Assembly (NCBI GenBank): GCA_038496675.1
Contig: CM076651.1
Coordinates: 13,905,616-13,969,615, forward strand
Reading direction: 5' to 3'
Source: Rachycentron canadum
Lineage: Eukaryota > Chordata > Actinopteri > Carangiformes > Rachycentridae
DNA length: 64,000 bases
Below the pieces are notes generated by a model that was given only the letters and a program-made list of their open reading frames with translations, was not told the DNA's origin and did not search any database. Of this stretch, positions 37,065-51,600 are shown piece by piece (the first letter of the stretch is position 1; the number at the start of each line of letters is the position of its first letter). Position numbers and translations under genes: made by a program.

Positions 37065-37550
37065 TTAACTGTCCACCTTATTAGGTACAACATGCATGTA
37101 GACTATTATGTTTAGTTTATATTGACACTAACTAAATTAGAAGTTATAAGTCATAATTAGTGGTGATGATGTACTGGGTGTTTCCAATTTTCTGATCCCG
37201 TCTCACAATACAGACCTGCTTATATGATGTAGTCCAGTACCATATCACCTTTAACTATATCCTTAAAAATAAAATTTCTCACTATGTCATCAAAAAGGGT
37301 TGTTTGGCAGTGTCTGTGGTCTGCTAATGCCAGAATGGTCTTAACTCCTGGGAGAAGCGTTTTTAGAGACAGTAACTCCTCCTGCTTAATAAATTACAAC
37401 TGTTAAGTAATTTAACTTAAGGTGATTTATCTTTTACACCATAGGTAAATATTATAAATTAACAGTAAAATAACATCCTAACATAATTATGAGTAAATGT
37501 TAATAATGAACTGTCCAAGCCTACCTAATAAACTGGCCTCGAGTCTATAT
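37065..37550. mobile_element. Probable non-autonomous DNA transposon with inverted ends
   Basis: The left end carries CCACCTTATTAGGTACAACA and the right end CCTACCTAATAAACTGGCC; the core TTATTAGGTA is inverted between them. Pairs of CACTTTATTAGGTACACC-like ends are familiar from a common fish repeat, and the length (about 490 bp) fits. The internal text is decayed and has no transposase. Confidence 0.5.
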
Positions 37551-38554
37551 ATTAGACTGTAGTCCTGAAGGGGTTTTTCAGGGTAATAACTAGCCCAAAG
37601 TGAAAACAAACTAACTGAAATCTACATTTGAATGGTTCTTTTTCATTTTCCATTTCTCTGCAGCTGCTGCTGCCTAAATTTCTGTTGTGATCTCTTAGAG
37701 TGGTCTGGATCCCCAAGTTGGAAACAATCACTTCATCGAAAATTTAATGGAAATATCCGGCAAGAAAAGAACTTAGCTGTATATTAAATGTGAATATGAG
37801 AAATGTTCTGATCTCACATGACAGTGATATTACAATCATAAGTTAGACATTGTTTGACGAAATCTGAACAAGTCTTTCCTTTGTTTAAAAGGAACAGAAA
37901 CCACATTGTAGCTGCATCTTGGGACAAATCCTGCAGCTTCTCTATTGAGTTAATAACTTCTAATTTATGACAGCATATTTCACAGGGTGAATACTTTTTC
38001 CTATTAACATTTCTAGAAGCCCTGAATATACAATATTTAACAGATTTTGTTTGCAATTCTAAAAACAAAATGTTATTTACTTATTCCCCACAAGCTTTGG
38101 ACTGGCTTTGTCTTCTTAAGAATCTGATTGTTTAATGTTGTCAACTTTACCATCCAAAATAATCAAACTTAGATGACTGTATGAAATGTAATGTATGGGT
38201 TGCATACATATATAGACTGGGGCTGTGAGGCATTGAGAGATAATGTATATGCATTAGACATACAGCATGAACTCCAACATTTGATAGAAAGTGTTGGACA
38301 ACACATGATTCATAAAAAATCTGCAGACATAAGTTTCATTTAATGATTTATTGACATTTACTTTTTTCCACCATGGTTTCTCTTGATACCAATAGTATTT
38401 ACCATAAAGTTTCTTTTTCATTTAAATTACATTTATAATGTTTTACTCACATACACATTTATTGTTTAATTTTCTTATTGCAATAAACAAGAGTAGCCAG
38501 AATGAGTCAGGTATTGCTACAATTTGCCATACAAACTTTTTGTCCCCTCTGACA

Positions 38555-38645
38555 ATGAAATTCAAAAATAACTTTATTGGCAAGACAAAATTACACCATA
38601 GCCTCTCCATCTCTCTCTCTCTGCTCTGGGAGAGACTGAGGGCAG
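38555..38645 (-). repeat. LINE-like 3' tail, minus strand
   Basis: On the minus strand a GAGAGAGAGAGA stretch is followed by TTTTGTCTTGCCAATAAAGT and TATTTTTGAATTTC, the usual end of a fish LINE tail (GCCAATAAAG...TTGAATTTG). Only the tail is recognisable. Confidence 0.45.
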
Positions 38646-39257
38646 AATAAGGCTAAGGCTAGTAGCCTAAACACAGCTAACATGAAATACCTGCCCAGAA
38701 AATAGGAATCTAACATTTATTTCCCATATGTGAATAATGAGGATGGGTCAATGGGAATTACCACAGAAAGAACATACCAAGGACAATATGAACATATCTG
38801 TGGTGCTGCTACTTGACTGACCTAACAGGGACAAGGTTGCTGTACTTTGATTAGGTTGGGTCGTTGATCAACTCTGATAAGATCCTGGATGATTGATCGA
38901 TCTTCCTAAACCGTGCAGGTTTTTGTCTCCATCACTGTGTTAGGCCACTTTATAACTCCAGATTGCTTCTGTATCTGATTGGTGGGAAGTGGGGAGAGAG
39001 CCGGTCCCAACACACACTAGAATACATATAGTACACACACCAACAGGAAAGAGAGCACGGATCCTGGAAGAGTATCTCACTCATAAAATAAACTCTGCAA
39101 ACAAGGTTTCGTTCAGCAACAAAAAGAGCACAACGGTGGAAGCTGACACCCAGCTAGCTTCTTCTTTAAGTAATGGCATTGATAATGTTTCTCAGGATTT
39201 TCACTTAAGCACTTTTTGCACACATTGAAAAGAAAAATAATACAATTCAGTAAGTCC

Positions 39258-39285
39258 AAAAAAAAAAAAAAAAAAAAAAAAAAAA
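39258..39285. repeat. Poly(A) run
   Basis: About 28 consecutive A, perhaps the tail of a plus-strand retroposed sequence; nothing recognisable lies directly upstream. Confidence 0.85.
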
Positions 39286-41537
39286 GCCTGTTGAACACAT
39301 CTATCTTTAATCCCTTGATACCTGGCGTTGTACCCTGTTCCCCAAGCAGAGATTACCATAGTAAAAAGGCCCTTTAATATGAAGGGTCGGTACCTAAACC
39401 CAGCTACACCTCTGTCTCTCTCTGTTCCTCTCTAAATCCCTTTGAGGGCTTGCACTCCTCATGGAAGAACAGAAAAGTCTGTCAGCTGGCGTGCTCCTAG
39501 TTTTACACACAACTCCAGACAACATGTCACAACATGTCACAATGATAACAAGTCACTCTGATAAAAATTGCTCATTGCATTGCAATATTCAGACAAAGGT
39601 AAGACATTAGAGCTCATTGCTTCTCAATGAAAGGGCACAGTGTACATCTTGTTCAGAAAAGGGTGATAGCTTCAAGCTGTCGAGCAAGATAGGTCTGCTG
39701 CTGCTTAGCTACTTTTTGTGGCTCCCTGCTGAGTCACTTGTTCTGCCTGTATGTCAGTCTGTCTGAGTCAACACTATCCAATAATTCCCTCATTTTCACT
39801 TTAAATCTTTTCACTTCATGGATGAAGTTATTAACATTTCCTACCTACAAAAATATTTTTTATTGTTTTCTATTTTGCTCTTTTTTATGTGTGATACAAA
39901 CACAAACAGTCCAAACCAAACAAAAGAAAGTGCTCACCAGTCTTTGTAAAACAAAACAAATCATGGTGCATTTCATGGCTTTCAGTTGTAAGACAGGAAG
40001 TATTGATAGATGCCTTGGGCTGGACGTCTCGGCTTCCACTCTGGGCGGTCTCCCTGGGCTTCTGGCTTGGTTGTCACACTGGCTCAAGATCATTTCTCTG
40101 AGAATGTATTTGACTGTCATCGTCATCTCTTTAATTTGTTCCCTTTCAGTATTGTGGTTGCCAGTGCTATGATGTGCCCTCTACCACTGACTCATATAAA
40201 CCTTTGGATATGGGGGAGGAGAGGAGGATAGGGCAGGAATGGAGGAGGAGGTCAACCCAATGAGGCAGAAGCCTGAACCTGCAGGACCTTATTGTGAGGC
40301 TGCACGCAGAAACAACATAAATACATCTGTACACAGGGTCACACCTAAGTCACACCTCCCTGCCTGTGTAGTGAATTAACCAGTGATGAAGACCAGGGTG
40401 ATGTTGAGGATGTCAACAATTTTCCTTTTGACGGCTTGATGTGAACAGAAGTTACAGCAAAAATATATGAACTACGCTCTTTGCAGTATAGCATTCCTTT
40501 TAACTGTAACTAAAATCACAGATTCTTGCCATCAAAATCATTGCAACAGTACAGTATGTACCAATGTGTGACTTTTGCTGTTTCTCCCATCCTCTCTCCC
40601 CTTTGGTGAGGCTCCTCTCTGACTGATACAAAGGTTGGCAGATGTGTCCTGTAGCAATTTTTGTTGGTAGTCTATTTTAAAACACATATTCATTTGGGCT
40701 TGTGTGTGTCTGCATGCTGCCTGGGGTCAATCCATCCACTGACCCGTGCCAGCCCTCCTCTCACCTCACCCTCTCAGGAAATGACAAGGGAGTGCAATCC
40801 CCCACAGTCACTTTTCTGCTCTCTTGACCCTGCCAACCATCAGCCACGTTCAGATGCGGCTACCACCTGCCTGTCAGCCGAAGTCATGTTGTATCTAGCG
40901 AGGACCTAGTGTCAGAAACTGAAGAGTTGCTGGCCTCTGGCGCAGAAGGGGACATGTACAGTACCATGGAGGCCGCCACAACTACATGTGACGCATACAG
41001 CAAAGACCGATGGAAGCAGCTACCCTACTGACATAACATTATTGTCTTGGTTTTTGAGGTGCATAGGATGAGAAGAACAAGTTGAGCCGTGATGACAGAG
41101 GACAACCAACCTGGCCCAGAATAATTATGTAACACTACATGTGGTTCAATATTTCTAGAAACGTCTGCATGTGTTTCTTCTGTAGCTATCAAGGCGGCTA
41201 TGACAGGGCCACAGCGCAAGGGAGGGGGACCAGGGGAGGTGAGAGATGTACAAGGGAGTTCAATGCATAATGAATCTCTCTCCTCTGCTCTTCCATCTGT
41301 GGATCACTCAGAAGTCTTTGAAATGGAGGAAGAGGTTCAGGTAAAGGGAAGAAAGAGAGACATATACTTCTACTCCTTTCCGTTGCTCCTTTCCCTTGCT
41401 TTTCTCTCAGTTCAATATTTAAATGATTGGATTTTTTTCCCCTATCAATTGCTGTTTGTTGATAATTTTTGTATCTTCACAGTGTGCTTTTGGAGTGGCT
41501 GTTCCTGACTGGCCAGTCAGAGTCAGAGGGTGATGTG

Positions 41538-44500
41538 TCAGTAAGGGGAGAAGAGGATTGGCCCGTGGGTGGTGCGGATGGGCCCTGGGGCCGGTCTTAG
41601 GATGGCGTGGCTGAGAGGCGGGCCTTGAAGTAGGTGATGGTGTGGGTGAGGCCCAGGAGCTGCTGCACGAAGAGCCAATGGGTTTGAGGAAGCTGCAGCG
41701 GCCATTGCTGCGGCAACAGCCAAGGGGTTGGGCAAAAGCCCTGCACCCAAAGCTTTGGTGAGATCCTTGGAGAAGGTCAAAGAAGACTAAAAACAGAATG
41801 GGGTGAAGAAAGAAACACAAGACAAGAGAGAGGGATAAAATGATTAGTTTCACAATGTCAACATATGTGGGGAAAACAGATACAGACCTTCCTTTTCTGA
41901 CTCTTTTGATCTGCCATAATGCAGAGATTTCAGTTCAGCTGAGTCTGTATTTTCAGGAGGACACAACCCAAAATAGAACAACGGGCAGGCTTTTGGTGAT
42001 ATCAGATCAACACACCCCAAATTCTCCTTGCAGACTTAATGTTGTTAGTTATAACTGTCTATTTGTCAATTTTGCTTATTATGTCAGAAGAGGAGTCAGA
42101 CTCAAACAGACTCAGACTTTGAGTTTAAAATTTTAAGGTTACCGTCAGATCAGCACCCCTGTGCTTCTTGTGTCGGCTGAGGAGGGGGTTAGGCTTGCCC
42201 GCCATGCCGTCCCGGTGCCTTCGACTTGATATGTGCTGAAAGGGAAGAATACAAGAAAGTAAGTCAGTCACATTCTCCATAATTGAAAAGATTTCCCATA
42301 TAAGATCATTAAAATGGAATCTCCAGCCATGTGAAATGGTAAAATATAGAATAGTTTTGGGACTGATTATGTCTTAAGTCTCCAAATCACTGGTTGAAAA
42401 TCTTTCACCTACCTGTTTGAGTTGCAGTTCAGAGTTGACCCGCACGTTGCAGATCTCACAGTGGAAGGTTCGTTCCTGAGTGTTGGGGTCCACCGGCCCC
42501 CCTCCCTGCTCTCCACTGGGTTTAGGGCCCAAGCGAGGATATGCCTTGATGGGGCCCAACCCACTCCGTGCCTCCAAGATAGTTTTGTGTTTGGTACCTA
42601 CAGGCAGTATTACAAACACAAGCAAAAACACAGCAATGTCATTAACCAATATGAAATTACACAGTTAGAAGCTAATGGAATAAAATGAAATAATACAACA
42701 GAGATGTGTCACTATTTATAACATGAATAGTGCCTCTTTGACTTGAAGTAAAATGAGGCAGTACATCGTTTCTCTGTAGCTCAAAGCACAGATGGAGAAA
42801 GTGACAAATGTCCAAACACAAACCTAAAGAATTTGTACGCGTGTCTTTATTTTTCAGTACATGACCACACACTCACAGCTTAAGATACGGAACAGTCTGC
42901 AGTATAAATGTGTAGTGCTAAGTTTTCACCACTAGAGGGCTGCAGTCAGACAGCTGTGCAACTCGTGGACTGGAAGATAAACTCGTGAAGCAGGTTTGTC
43001 TGGTCTTGGCAAGCATCAAGCATTTGCTGTGCTATAAGATCATTATACCTGTGCTGTATGCTGTCTCATTACATACTGATGCAAGAAAATAATTCACATT
43101 TTACATACAACTACAAAACCTGTAGCTCAGGGTATCTTGGGAACAAATAACTAAAATATATCTCTGTAACTCTTTTGTCAATGACTATTATGCCTGAGTG
43201 ATCAAAATACAGACCTGTTTCATTATAGATGAGTGTGTTACACTAGACACAATACAGTTAAATAAAAATGTAACAGATGTGTTTCTTGGCCGATAAAGAT
43301 GTGAACTCCCCATAGTCTCCCCACACCCTGCTATTAACCCAACCATGATTCCAGAAGAAAAAAAAACAAAAACTAAATGTTGAGCAATTCAGAAAAAAAA
43401 GCTATTCTGATATTGTGTCAGAGCTTGGCAATAAGTTTCAAATGTACTAAAAGAATTTACAAGAGATTCTAAACTGTGGGGATGCATGTTTCATACTTTT
43501 TCTATGCGCTGTATTTTCAATATATTCTTAATTTGAACAAATCACACAGGCTGAATTTGAGATCACACTGAATGATGTGCTTTTGCATATTACTTCCACA
43601 CTCAAGTGGTCTGCAAAGCAACAGTGTGCCTGAATAGTTTCTCATTAAATAATTCTGTTTTGTTCATGGCTAAAAAAACTTTGTTACACCGCCCACATCC
43701 ACCTCACCCCACCCTTAACCCTGTGGCTTCCTATTCCCACTTAATGCTATGCCTCTCTACTCTCATTCCACTATCACTGGCTCTGACTTTGAATTTGAGT
43801 CACCCTCTAAAATCCCTTTGAACAGTTAAGTAACAGAAAAAAGCAAAATAATTGGGGTTGTGTGGCTGCTGGGGAAACACGGAGGCTGTGGGCTCCACTG
43901 GAGGGGAAGGGGCTGGAATGACGGATTTCACTCGTGGCCAGGAATGTGCTCTTGGGGTGTCTGTTTTTGCCTTTGTTCTATTTTGGTCCGACAATGGACA
44001 GCTCAGTGGATTTTTTGTCTTTGTAAGGTTGAGTCACTGTGTAAGCCAACACATGAGACAAGCCACATTTGAAAACACAAAAACAGGCAATGGGTTTGCA
44101 GTAAACTGTTGTGTAATTGTTAAAATAACAACATACATCAGGCATTGTCTTTTCTTTCGTTTGCCCTTTCTGCTCTTCAGTCTGTGCCACGCGCGCTGTT
44201 CATGTCTTTGAGTCTGCATGACATATGTTTTTATTTTTGAATCCCACTAACATGCACTGTTTTGATTTTGAGAATGAGTAAGAGTGATTGCTTCCAGATC
44301 ATTTCCCTCACAGAATTTCAGCAGGTTTAATTCTTGCTCATCCAGGGGTTGAACTTTGGAGCCAATTATCTGACAGCAGGCTGTGACCTGGGATCATGTT
44401 TGGAAGCTGATTGCTGGTTTTACTTCCATGTGCATTTGCATCGTAAATGTGCTAGTGGTAAGATGTATTCCAAATTTATTGCTGCGTAGTTGTTAAAATG

Positions 44501-47500
44501 ATAAAGAATTAATTAGAGCATGATAAAGCATGATCTCCAAAAGCCATTTACAGGTTAATCTGCCCATAATGGTGGCAGTGATTGCACCTTTATTGATTAA
44601 TACTTTATCCAACATTAGGAGGTATTTGTTGGCTGCTCTCATGTCTGGCTGAGTTGGCTGGATATAACATTACTCAAGGCAAAAAGAACAGAGTTACTCT
44701 GATCTGGAGTCATTTGCTTCTCTGTATTTGTTCTTCATCTACAGTAGACAAATGTGTAGGAAAGTACAACTCCCCAGAGAAAGAGTGGGGATCCATCGGA
44801 TAGAAACTGTTCTCAGAGGGAAACAGGTCACAGGCAGGACTAAGTTGGTAAGGAATAAAGGATTAAAGCAGGCAGCCAGCACCTCAGGGGTATTTGGAGC
44901 CCTTAGAAAGTGTCATCATGTGTGAAAACTGTTTGAACGTTGAAGCTGGCATTGTGGTTCATACACTTTCACATTCATACAAATAACTTATTTTTATTTT
45001 ATTTTCCCACTGATCCATCATGCAGTGGTTACCCGCCTTAACTATCTTCCTCTACAACTTTTTCAAGAGCAAGGCTTCAGGCTAAGTGAAACACACTGCA
45101 TGCTATAAATGACACGATAAATCATGCATTTATTATGAGTAAAGAAATTGTGGTGGGGTGTAAGTGCGTTAGGAGGTGAGATATCCACACAGAGCTGCAG
45201 GAGATCAGGCCACTCAAAGTGGGATCGGTTTCTTATGTACTTGTAATGCTTTTTGTTTTCGGCAAAAAGAGCTGTGTGACTACACAGAGAAGAGATCAAG
45301 AACTACTTCAATTTTAGTGTATCTGAGTTCACAGATGAACCCACCTTTGTTGTGGGCCTCCAGCTGTGACAAGGAGTTGACTGCCACCTTGCACAGTGAA
45401 CAGTACAGCAACTTCTTGGCCTTGTCCTCCTCTGTCTCTGGGTTGGACGGGCTGCTGGAGGCTGAGGTGCCGGCGCCTCCTGAAACTGGGGTTCCAGATC
45501 CAGGCTGCTCTGAATTGGTGCTGCCACTGCCACAGCCTGGGGAGGATGAGGAAGGGGGGATCAAGGGAGGAGTTGGAGTGGGTAGGAGGGGGCACACTGA
45601 GGGCACGGGGGAGTCCATGGGCGGGGTAGTTGGAGTGGTAAGAGCGGAAAGCGGCCCCGGGGCCAGCAGGGGCCCATTTAACTGTGAAAGAGGCCGTGTT
45701 TCATCTACAAAAATGAAGAGAGAAACAAAGAAACAAACAAAATAGTCAAATGCAGTATGGTGAAAAATCAAAGCACTGGCTTTATAGTCATAACTCAAAC
45801 AATAAAGTGTTGCACTATTGTACTTCATTGTCTTTAAACTCTGTGTTGAAGTACACAAAGTCCTCCTGAAAAAAAAGCTCTGGTATGTCAAAACCACATC
45901 ACTACGCACTCCCAATTGAATGTGGAAGTCACAGTCTGCTCCATAGATCAGAGCAAAACAAACAAACAACTTGCAGGCAGAAGTGTTTTCTTACTTTATT
46001 TCTTATTGTATAGGTTGTAATTGGTCAAAAAGAGCTCCTTTTAATTCAACGTATGTCCCATATGCATAATGAGATGTGCATGTGTTTGGAGTTTTTGAGC
46101 CAATGATGTGGTCACATTTTACTGAAAAACATTCAAAGAGAAAAAGGAAATAGGAAACATGCACTTCTGTGCTCTCTTTCCCAAACACCTGTTGTTTTTT
46201 GGCTGGGGTTGAAGCAAAGTGCCACTCGGTTTGTCACACGGCAATGCATGAAGTCCAAAGAAAATATCAATAACTGAGCTCATCTCTCACTCTGACTTTC
46301 CCCTCTGCTCTTTCTCTCTCGCTTTCTCTAAAGCTTTCATTTCAACATATGCTGGTTACTTTTTCTCTTTTCATCACAGAGCATGTTTATGCACAAATTT
46401 CTAAACACATGTTTCTGCTCAGTTACTCTCATACGCAATGCCTTCAGTATTCACAAAACCGTGGGTGTTGGCTGAAAAAAGACCCCCTAAATTTGGGTGG
46501 GGAATTCAGAAATCCCCCACCCCTCCGCACCCCTTCAGCAGAGACCAGCAGGCCTCTTTTTAAGACTCGGCAGGATGTAGCGCCATAGGCAGGCAAGGCA
46601 AAAGCCCTACTGGATTATAGTATTAAAGGGATAACATGGAGTATTTCTAGGAAGAAAACAAATAGTGACTTTAACTGCCCAATTTCCTTTTTAAGGATGT
46701 CCACATGCTTTGTCATGCTGTCACAGGATGGAGCCCATGGGGGCCATGATATTTTTTGTTCCACTCTGAGATTCTTATGTGACTATGATAATTTGTATAT
46801 TGTATAACTACAGAGCTGCTCTGGCTATTCTATTGCATCATCTCTGATGAAGATGCCATTCTGAATGCTTTCCATTCCATTGCTTTCCAAGATTGAAATT
46901 CTCCCTCTTTCCATATTGGAAGTTTCCAGCTGCAGAGCTGCTGGCTGAACTGAGCGTTTGTCAAACAGATGTTTAGTTTAAAAAAAAAAAGGAATATTTC
47001 TTACTCTGACTGTCTATGGCATTGAGGAGTCCATAAACCAGGCCTGGATCAAAGTGCTGAGTGAGGGCAAGTGCTCTTTGAAGAGCTTCGTGCTCACAAT
47101 GTGCCTACTTTACCACAGTGCAATTGAACTGGTTGAGTTGATTGCAGAGGTTGTACCTGCATGTTCAGGAAGGCAGAATGACAGAGAATCCAAAGTGGTT
47201 CGTTCCAGTGTTGTTGGTGAGGTTTGCCCACACACAGCACATACACATGCACATAATTTGATCACAATGCTGATAAACAAACCCAGAATCCACAGCAGCG
47301 TCCTTAACATGTGGTTTGAGTTTAAATCAAGTGGAGGGGAACGGGGGTGGATGGCCAAATAGTAAGAAGGGATTTCATGATCCATGATAGCCTGGAGCTG
47401 TGCCATACTGAACCATCACATCCATTTGCCGTTTTTCCTCATACCACAGTAAATGTCTCCTACACTCATCCCCCTTTGAACAAGTTCAGTTGGAGGCTAA

Positions 47501-48638
47501 CCCCTTGAGATCACATAGCCACAGTAATGCACTGTCTGTCTCGGCAACCTGAAATCATTCATCTCACCGAGCAACAAAATCTCTCTTTTTGTCATTTCTT
47601 CAGGCTAAAACGAAAAGCATAGAGTAGACAAATTGCTATGTTTTTCTTACCCCGAGAATCCCGCTTGCAGAGTTATTTGAGTCTTCAGAAAGTATGGGTA
47701 TGTAAGTCTAATTAAACATTGATAAGGCAGTTAACTGGCCATCATCCCTACTGGCCTCGTAGCCAAACAGAAGAAGGCATTATTCACTGGGAGAGGTCAG
47801 TACAGGGAGATAACTCTTTCCAGATGCTTTACACTGCAGCCCGGTGAGTCTGTGTTGCCTTAATCCACTTCAGGAAATTAAAGCTATGTATATAGTATGC
47901 AGTCCATGGGGAAAGGTTTTGTTGATAAAGCCATGGGATTTAATACAGACCAATTCAAATTCAGGCCAAAGGAACTTCCATTGTTTCCTGCAGGAGTCAA
48001 TGTTCATACTCATTCCGTTAGTGTGAAATTCTCTCTAGTCTGCAATAGCTACTTGGAAATATAAAACATATCTGAATGAGGAATTGGTGTAGAAGGAGTA
48101 TATATTAAGGAGTGTCTGTGTAAGCAAATGTTCCCTATTCTACACAGAATATAAGTGATCCCGTCGGAATAGAAACCAAACAACACGCAAGCTTTCTTTG
48201 TTATATAAAATGTTATCGCCATAATCAATCTGTGTAGGTGGAACATTGTTGTGTGGTGGTGCATATGCATTGTTTATTCTAAATGTCAAATAAAGCAGTG
48301 CAATTAAAACTGAGGTAAACAGATTAAAGAGGCTTGTATTATTTTGGGTTTCAAGTCAGATACCTGGTGTTTTACCACAAGACTAGTGTGGGTATGGTTT
48401 ATAAGCAGGTCTGTTTCACTGCGTGTGGGCATGTGTATGTGTGTGTATGTGTGTGTGTGTGTGTGCGTGTGTATGTGATCAGGGATAAGTGTTACTGAGG
48501 CAGGACTCTACCTGCCACCAGTGCCGCCCCCTGATGCCCATTCTTAATGATTAACGAGCTACGAAACATAATGCTCCACCTACAAGACCCTTATTCATAA
48601 TGCAGTTAGGTGCCTTTTTCCTCGTCTGGCCTACAACC

Positions 48639-48698
<60 letters not shown>

Positions 48699-51600
48699 CA
48701 AGCCAAATATGTTTATCAATTACTCGTGTTATTGCAGACATATTCAATAGTTTACCACAGAGGAAAAATCTGCTGAATTCCCTAAAAGCTCACATCCAGG
48801 ACTAACAGCAAATCCAGACAGAGCATGAAAGGCTGATCAGCTCTGCGTAACTCAATAGTATAGTCACCTCACAACCATGCAACCCAAGCCCTCACATGAA
48901 AGTCATCTGTTTAATTGACCTTGGGTGTGTGCGCCTGTGCGTGTTTGTGTGGACTAAAGAGTGCTATAATATCAGGTGGTTTTAACAGGGCCCTTCATTA
49001 GAGTGGGAGTTTCAGACAGGAGAGGGATAGAGAAGAGGGGAGGGAGGGATGGAAGAGCAAAGTTTCTCTCCAAGTAAACAGCTGCCTCGCCATTGCCCAC
49101 AGGCACAGCCAAACCCTCATTTCTCTAGGCCAAATCCCCCAAAGCCTAGAGCCTCCTCTTTGGGGGTAACACTGACCACAAACTCTTAAAGGAATGCTAA
49201 ACTCACGACCTGCTCTGGTAGCCGTAATGTTGTAGAAGAAATAGCATTCAAACCATATTGACCTTTCACTGTTTTAGCCTCCAGCAAGGTTTAATGTTTC
49301 CAGTTTACAGCCATCACTAACAATGCTTCATGAACATGCTTAATATGTTAATGAGAAATGATGCATTACAGAAGAGAAGGTCATCATAGCAATATCATGT
49401 CTGTTTATCTCAGAATACTGTGATATTGCACGAAATCCTGTATCAACAAACAGACCATTCACAGCAAAAAACATTCAATCGACAACAAAGTCTGCACTGG
49501 GTTGTAAGGGATTTGCACTGTGGGAAATCTCCTCCTCGTCCTTCCAAATGTGTGCTTGCACAGGCCCAACCGCATTGTTTGTGTATGTGTGTGCATATAT
49601 TTTGTGAATAACCCAGTGTATCTCTGTCAGTTTCAGAGTAACCCATCAGTGACCTGTGTTTGACTCCATAGTGCAAACGACAGTGTCCATTTTCCAGATG
49701 CTACATTCCCAGTTAAGGTCATGCACAGCAGCCTGCTCCCAGAGGTCTGTTCCCCTACGACAAGGCAATGAGACAGGATGTTACTGAAGACACACAAATA
49801 CGTTGTTATAGGTCCCTTTTGGGGACATTATATAGACTTGACCTACCCTAACCTTCACCTGAATCCCTGACTCAAAACTTAAGTAAACTCAAGTAAGCAA
49901 GCATGCAGGCAAAGCGGGGATAAATGAGGTTCCAGGGTCACGAGAAAGAGACTTGAATGGAAAAAGGCATTCTTTCACATGTTGCTACTTTCAGATCATC
50001 ATGGCAGGCTTGCTTTGGCTCCTCATGTTGTTGGAGTTCGCCCCGGGAAGTCTCACTAATGGCAATTGGCCTGGGGCTGATCTCAGATCCCCCATGAGGG
50101 AGGGTGAGTGAAAAGAGACTCCCCTCTTACTACTCTGAGATTAGTTTTAATACATTGGTGTTATTTTTGTAAAAGAGTCAAAGATGTGGTGAAGAAGAAG
50201 GTGAAATGGTAAGACCTTTGCTCTGGCATGTTGCAGCATATTGGCCTTTACTGGATTTGAGTTTCATCTTTTCATTCATCGTGTTTGCTCTGTGCCCCGT
50301 CAATAAGGTGGAAATGTCTGGTAAACAGTCAGCTACAGAAACCTTTGTAAATGTCACCAAAACATGACCGGTCTATTCATTGCCTCGCGTTTGATCCGAG
50401 GACAGAGTGGTGACACTGAGGGAATGGAAAATCCTGGGTGGAGAAAGGAGAAGGGCACAGGCACACAGCACCCAGGCTCTGAATTAAAGCTTGAAATAGG
50501 AAGATGAGCAAAACAGGGAGAGAGGTTAAGTAATTTTGAGACAGCCAGGTCAGAATTTAAGACATACTGCTAAAGAGAGCTTGCAATGCCTTGATCGTGC
50601 CCTGTATCCTTACCAACTAATAAGTGAATCTGCCAAGAGTGAATTACTTTTCATTAAAGTTATATCAGCTGCCATCTCTGTCCTTTCTGTGGCTCTTCCA
50701 CAATGGTGTCATCGTTATTTTTCTCAATCAGTCTTAGCACACATTACCACCACCCTGGACTCAGGCAACATGGTCTATTTTGACTCTGTGGCATTGCACT
50801 ACTCAATAACTCACTCAGGACTGTGCAAGTGCACACACAAGTATATGCACACCACAGTGGGGTTCCTTGAAAAGATGCCAAGAATCTGCCATGTTGCCGT
50901 GTTCAATGCCAACTCGCCTACTCACATTCTAAATGGATAGACACCAAACCACTTTTGCATGCTAAACAAAGAAAGGGTGGTGCTGTGGTCAGACTGGACT
51001 AATACAGAGGATTGTCTGTGGTACAGTAATGATGCTTCTACTTTGATAAATCTATCACTCAGAGAGCAAGACACCCCACGTCTGGCTTTCATGTTAGTCG
51101 ACTCCTCTCTGTGCTACTCAGCTGTTGACCAGACTAGATCAATGAGAGATGATCTCCTGCATCGGTATATTGTTCTAAATTAAGACAAAAAAGACTTGTG
51201 ATGAAACTGATGAAATATGTTTCATGGCCATAAAAAATATGTTTGTTTGACCTATATACACTATCCTTATAACGTTCTAGCCAAGTATGCAATGTTTCTA
51301 ATTATAAATGTTTTCACCTTTGCCACACGATACAACTATTTGCAATGAACCGATTCAGTCTTTGGTATGTGCAATGAATACATATTAAAAATTCAGTTAG
51401 GGTTATGCTAGAATTTAAATTTTGTCTCTAACGTCTCTACCACACTGGAAAATGGGTCATATTCCCTCTGTTTTTAGTTTCCCATCAACTTTCCCATCAA
51501 CCTGATTTATGTTTTCACCAAGCTCTTGCCAGTGCTTATATAACTGTAACTGCATTCAGACTAACTTGGACACACTCCTTTGAAGTTAAAGCTCAATTTA

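Larger units (their letters stand above)
23400..41537. other. Intergenic region between tac3 and znf385a, no gene found
   Basis: 18 kb with no exon I can support on either strand: the open frames are short, lack recognisable domains and are not flanked by consistent splice sites. The near end to the right will hold the znf385a 3' UTR and the near end to the left the distal tac3 promoter. Repeats inside are listed separately. I saw no tRNA, rRNA or familiar microRNA hairpin, but a microRNA or enhancer could easily be missed by eye. Confidence 0.55.

Noticed and set aside
45176..45745. Long plus-strand open frame of 189 codons, Glu/Gly-rich
   Set aside because: It is the antisense of the proline/serine-rich znf385a exon 45704-45345, whose minus-strand frame carries a conserved finger and proper splice sites. 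Composition explains the open antisense frame.
50536..51183. Two neighbouring plus-strand open frames
   Set aside because: No recognisable domain, no consistent splice sites, and located in a znf385a intron; treated as chance.
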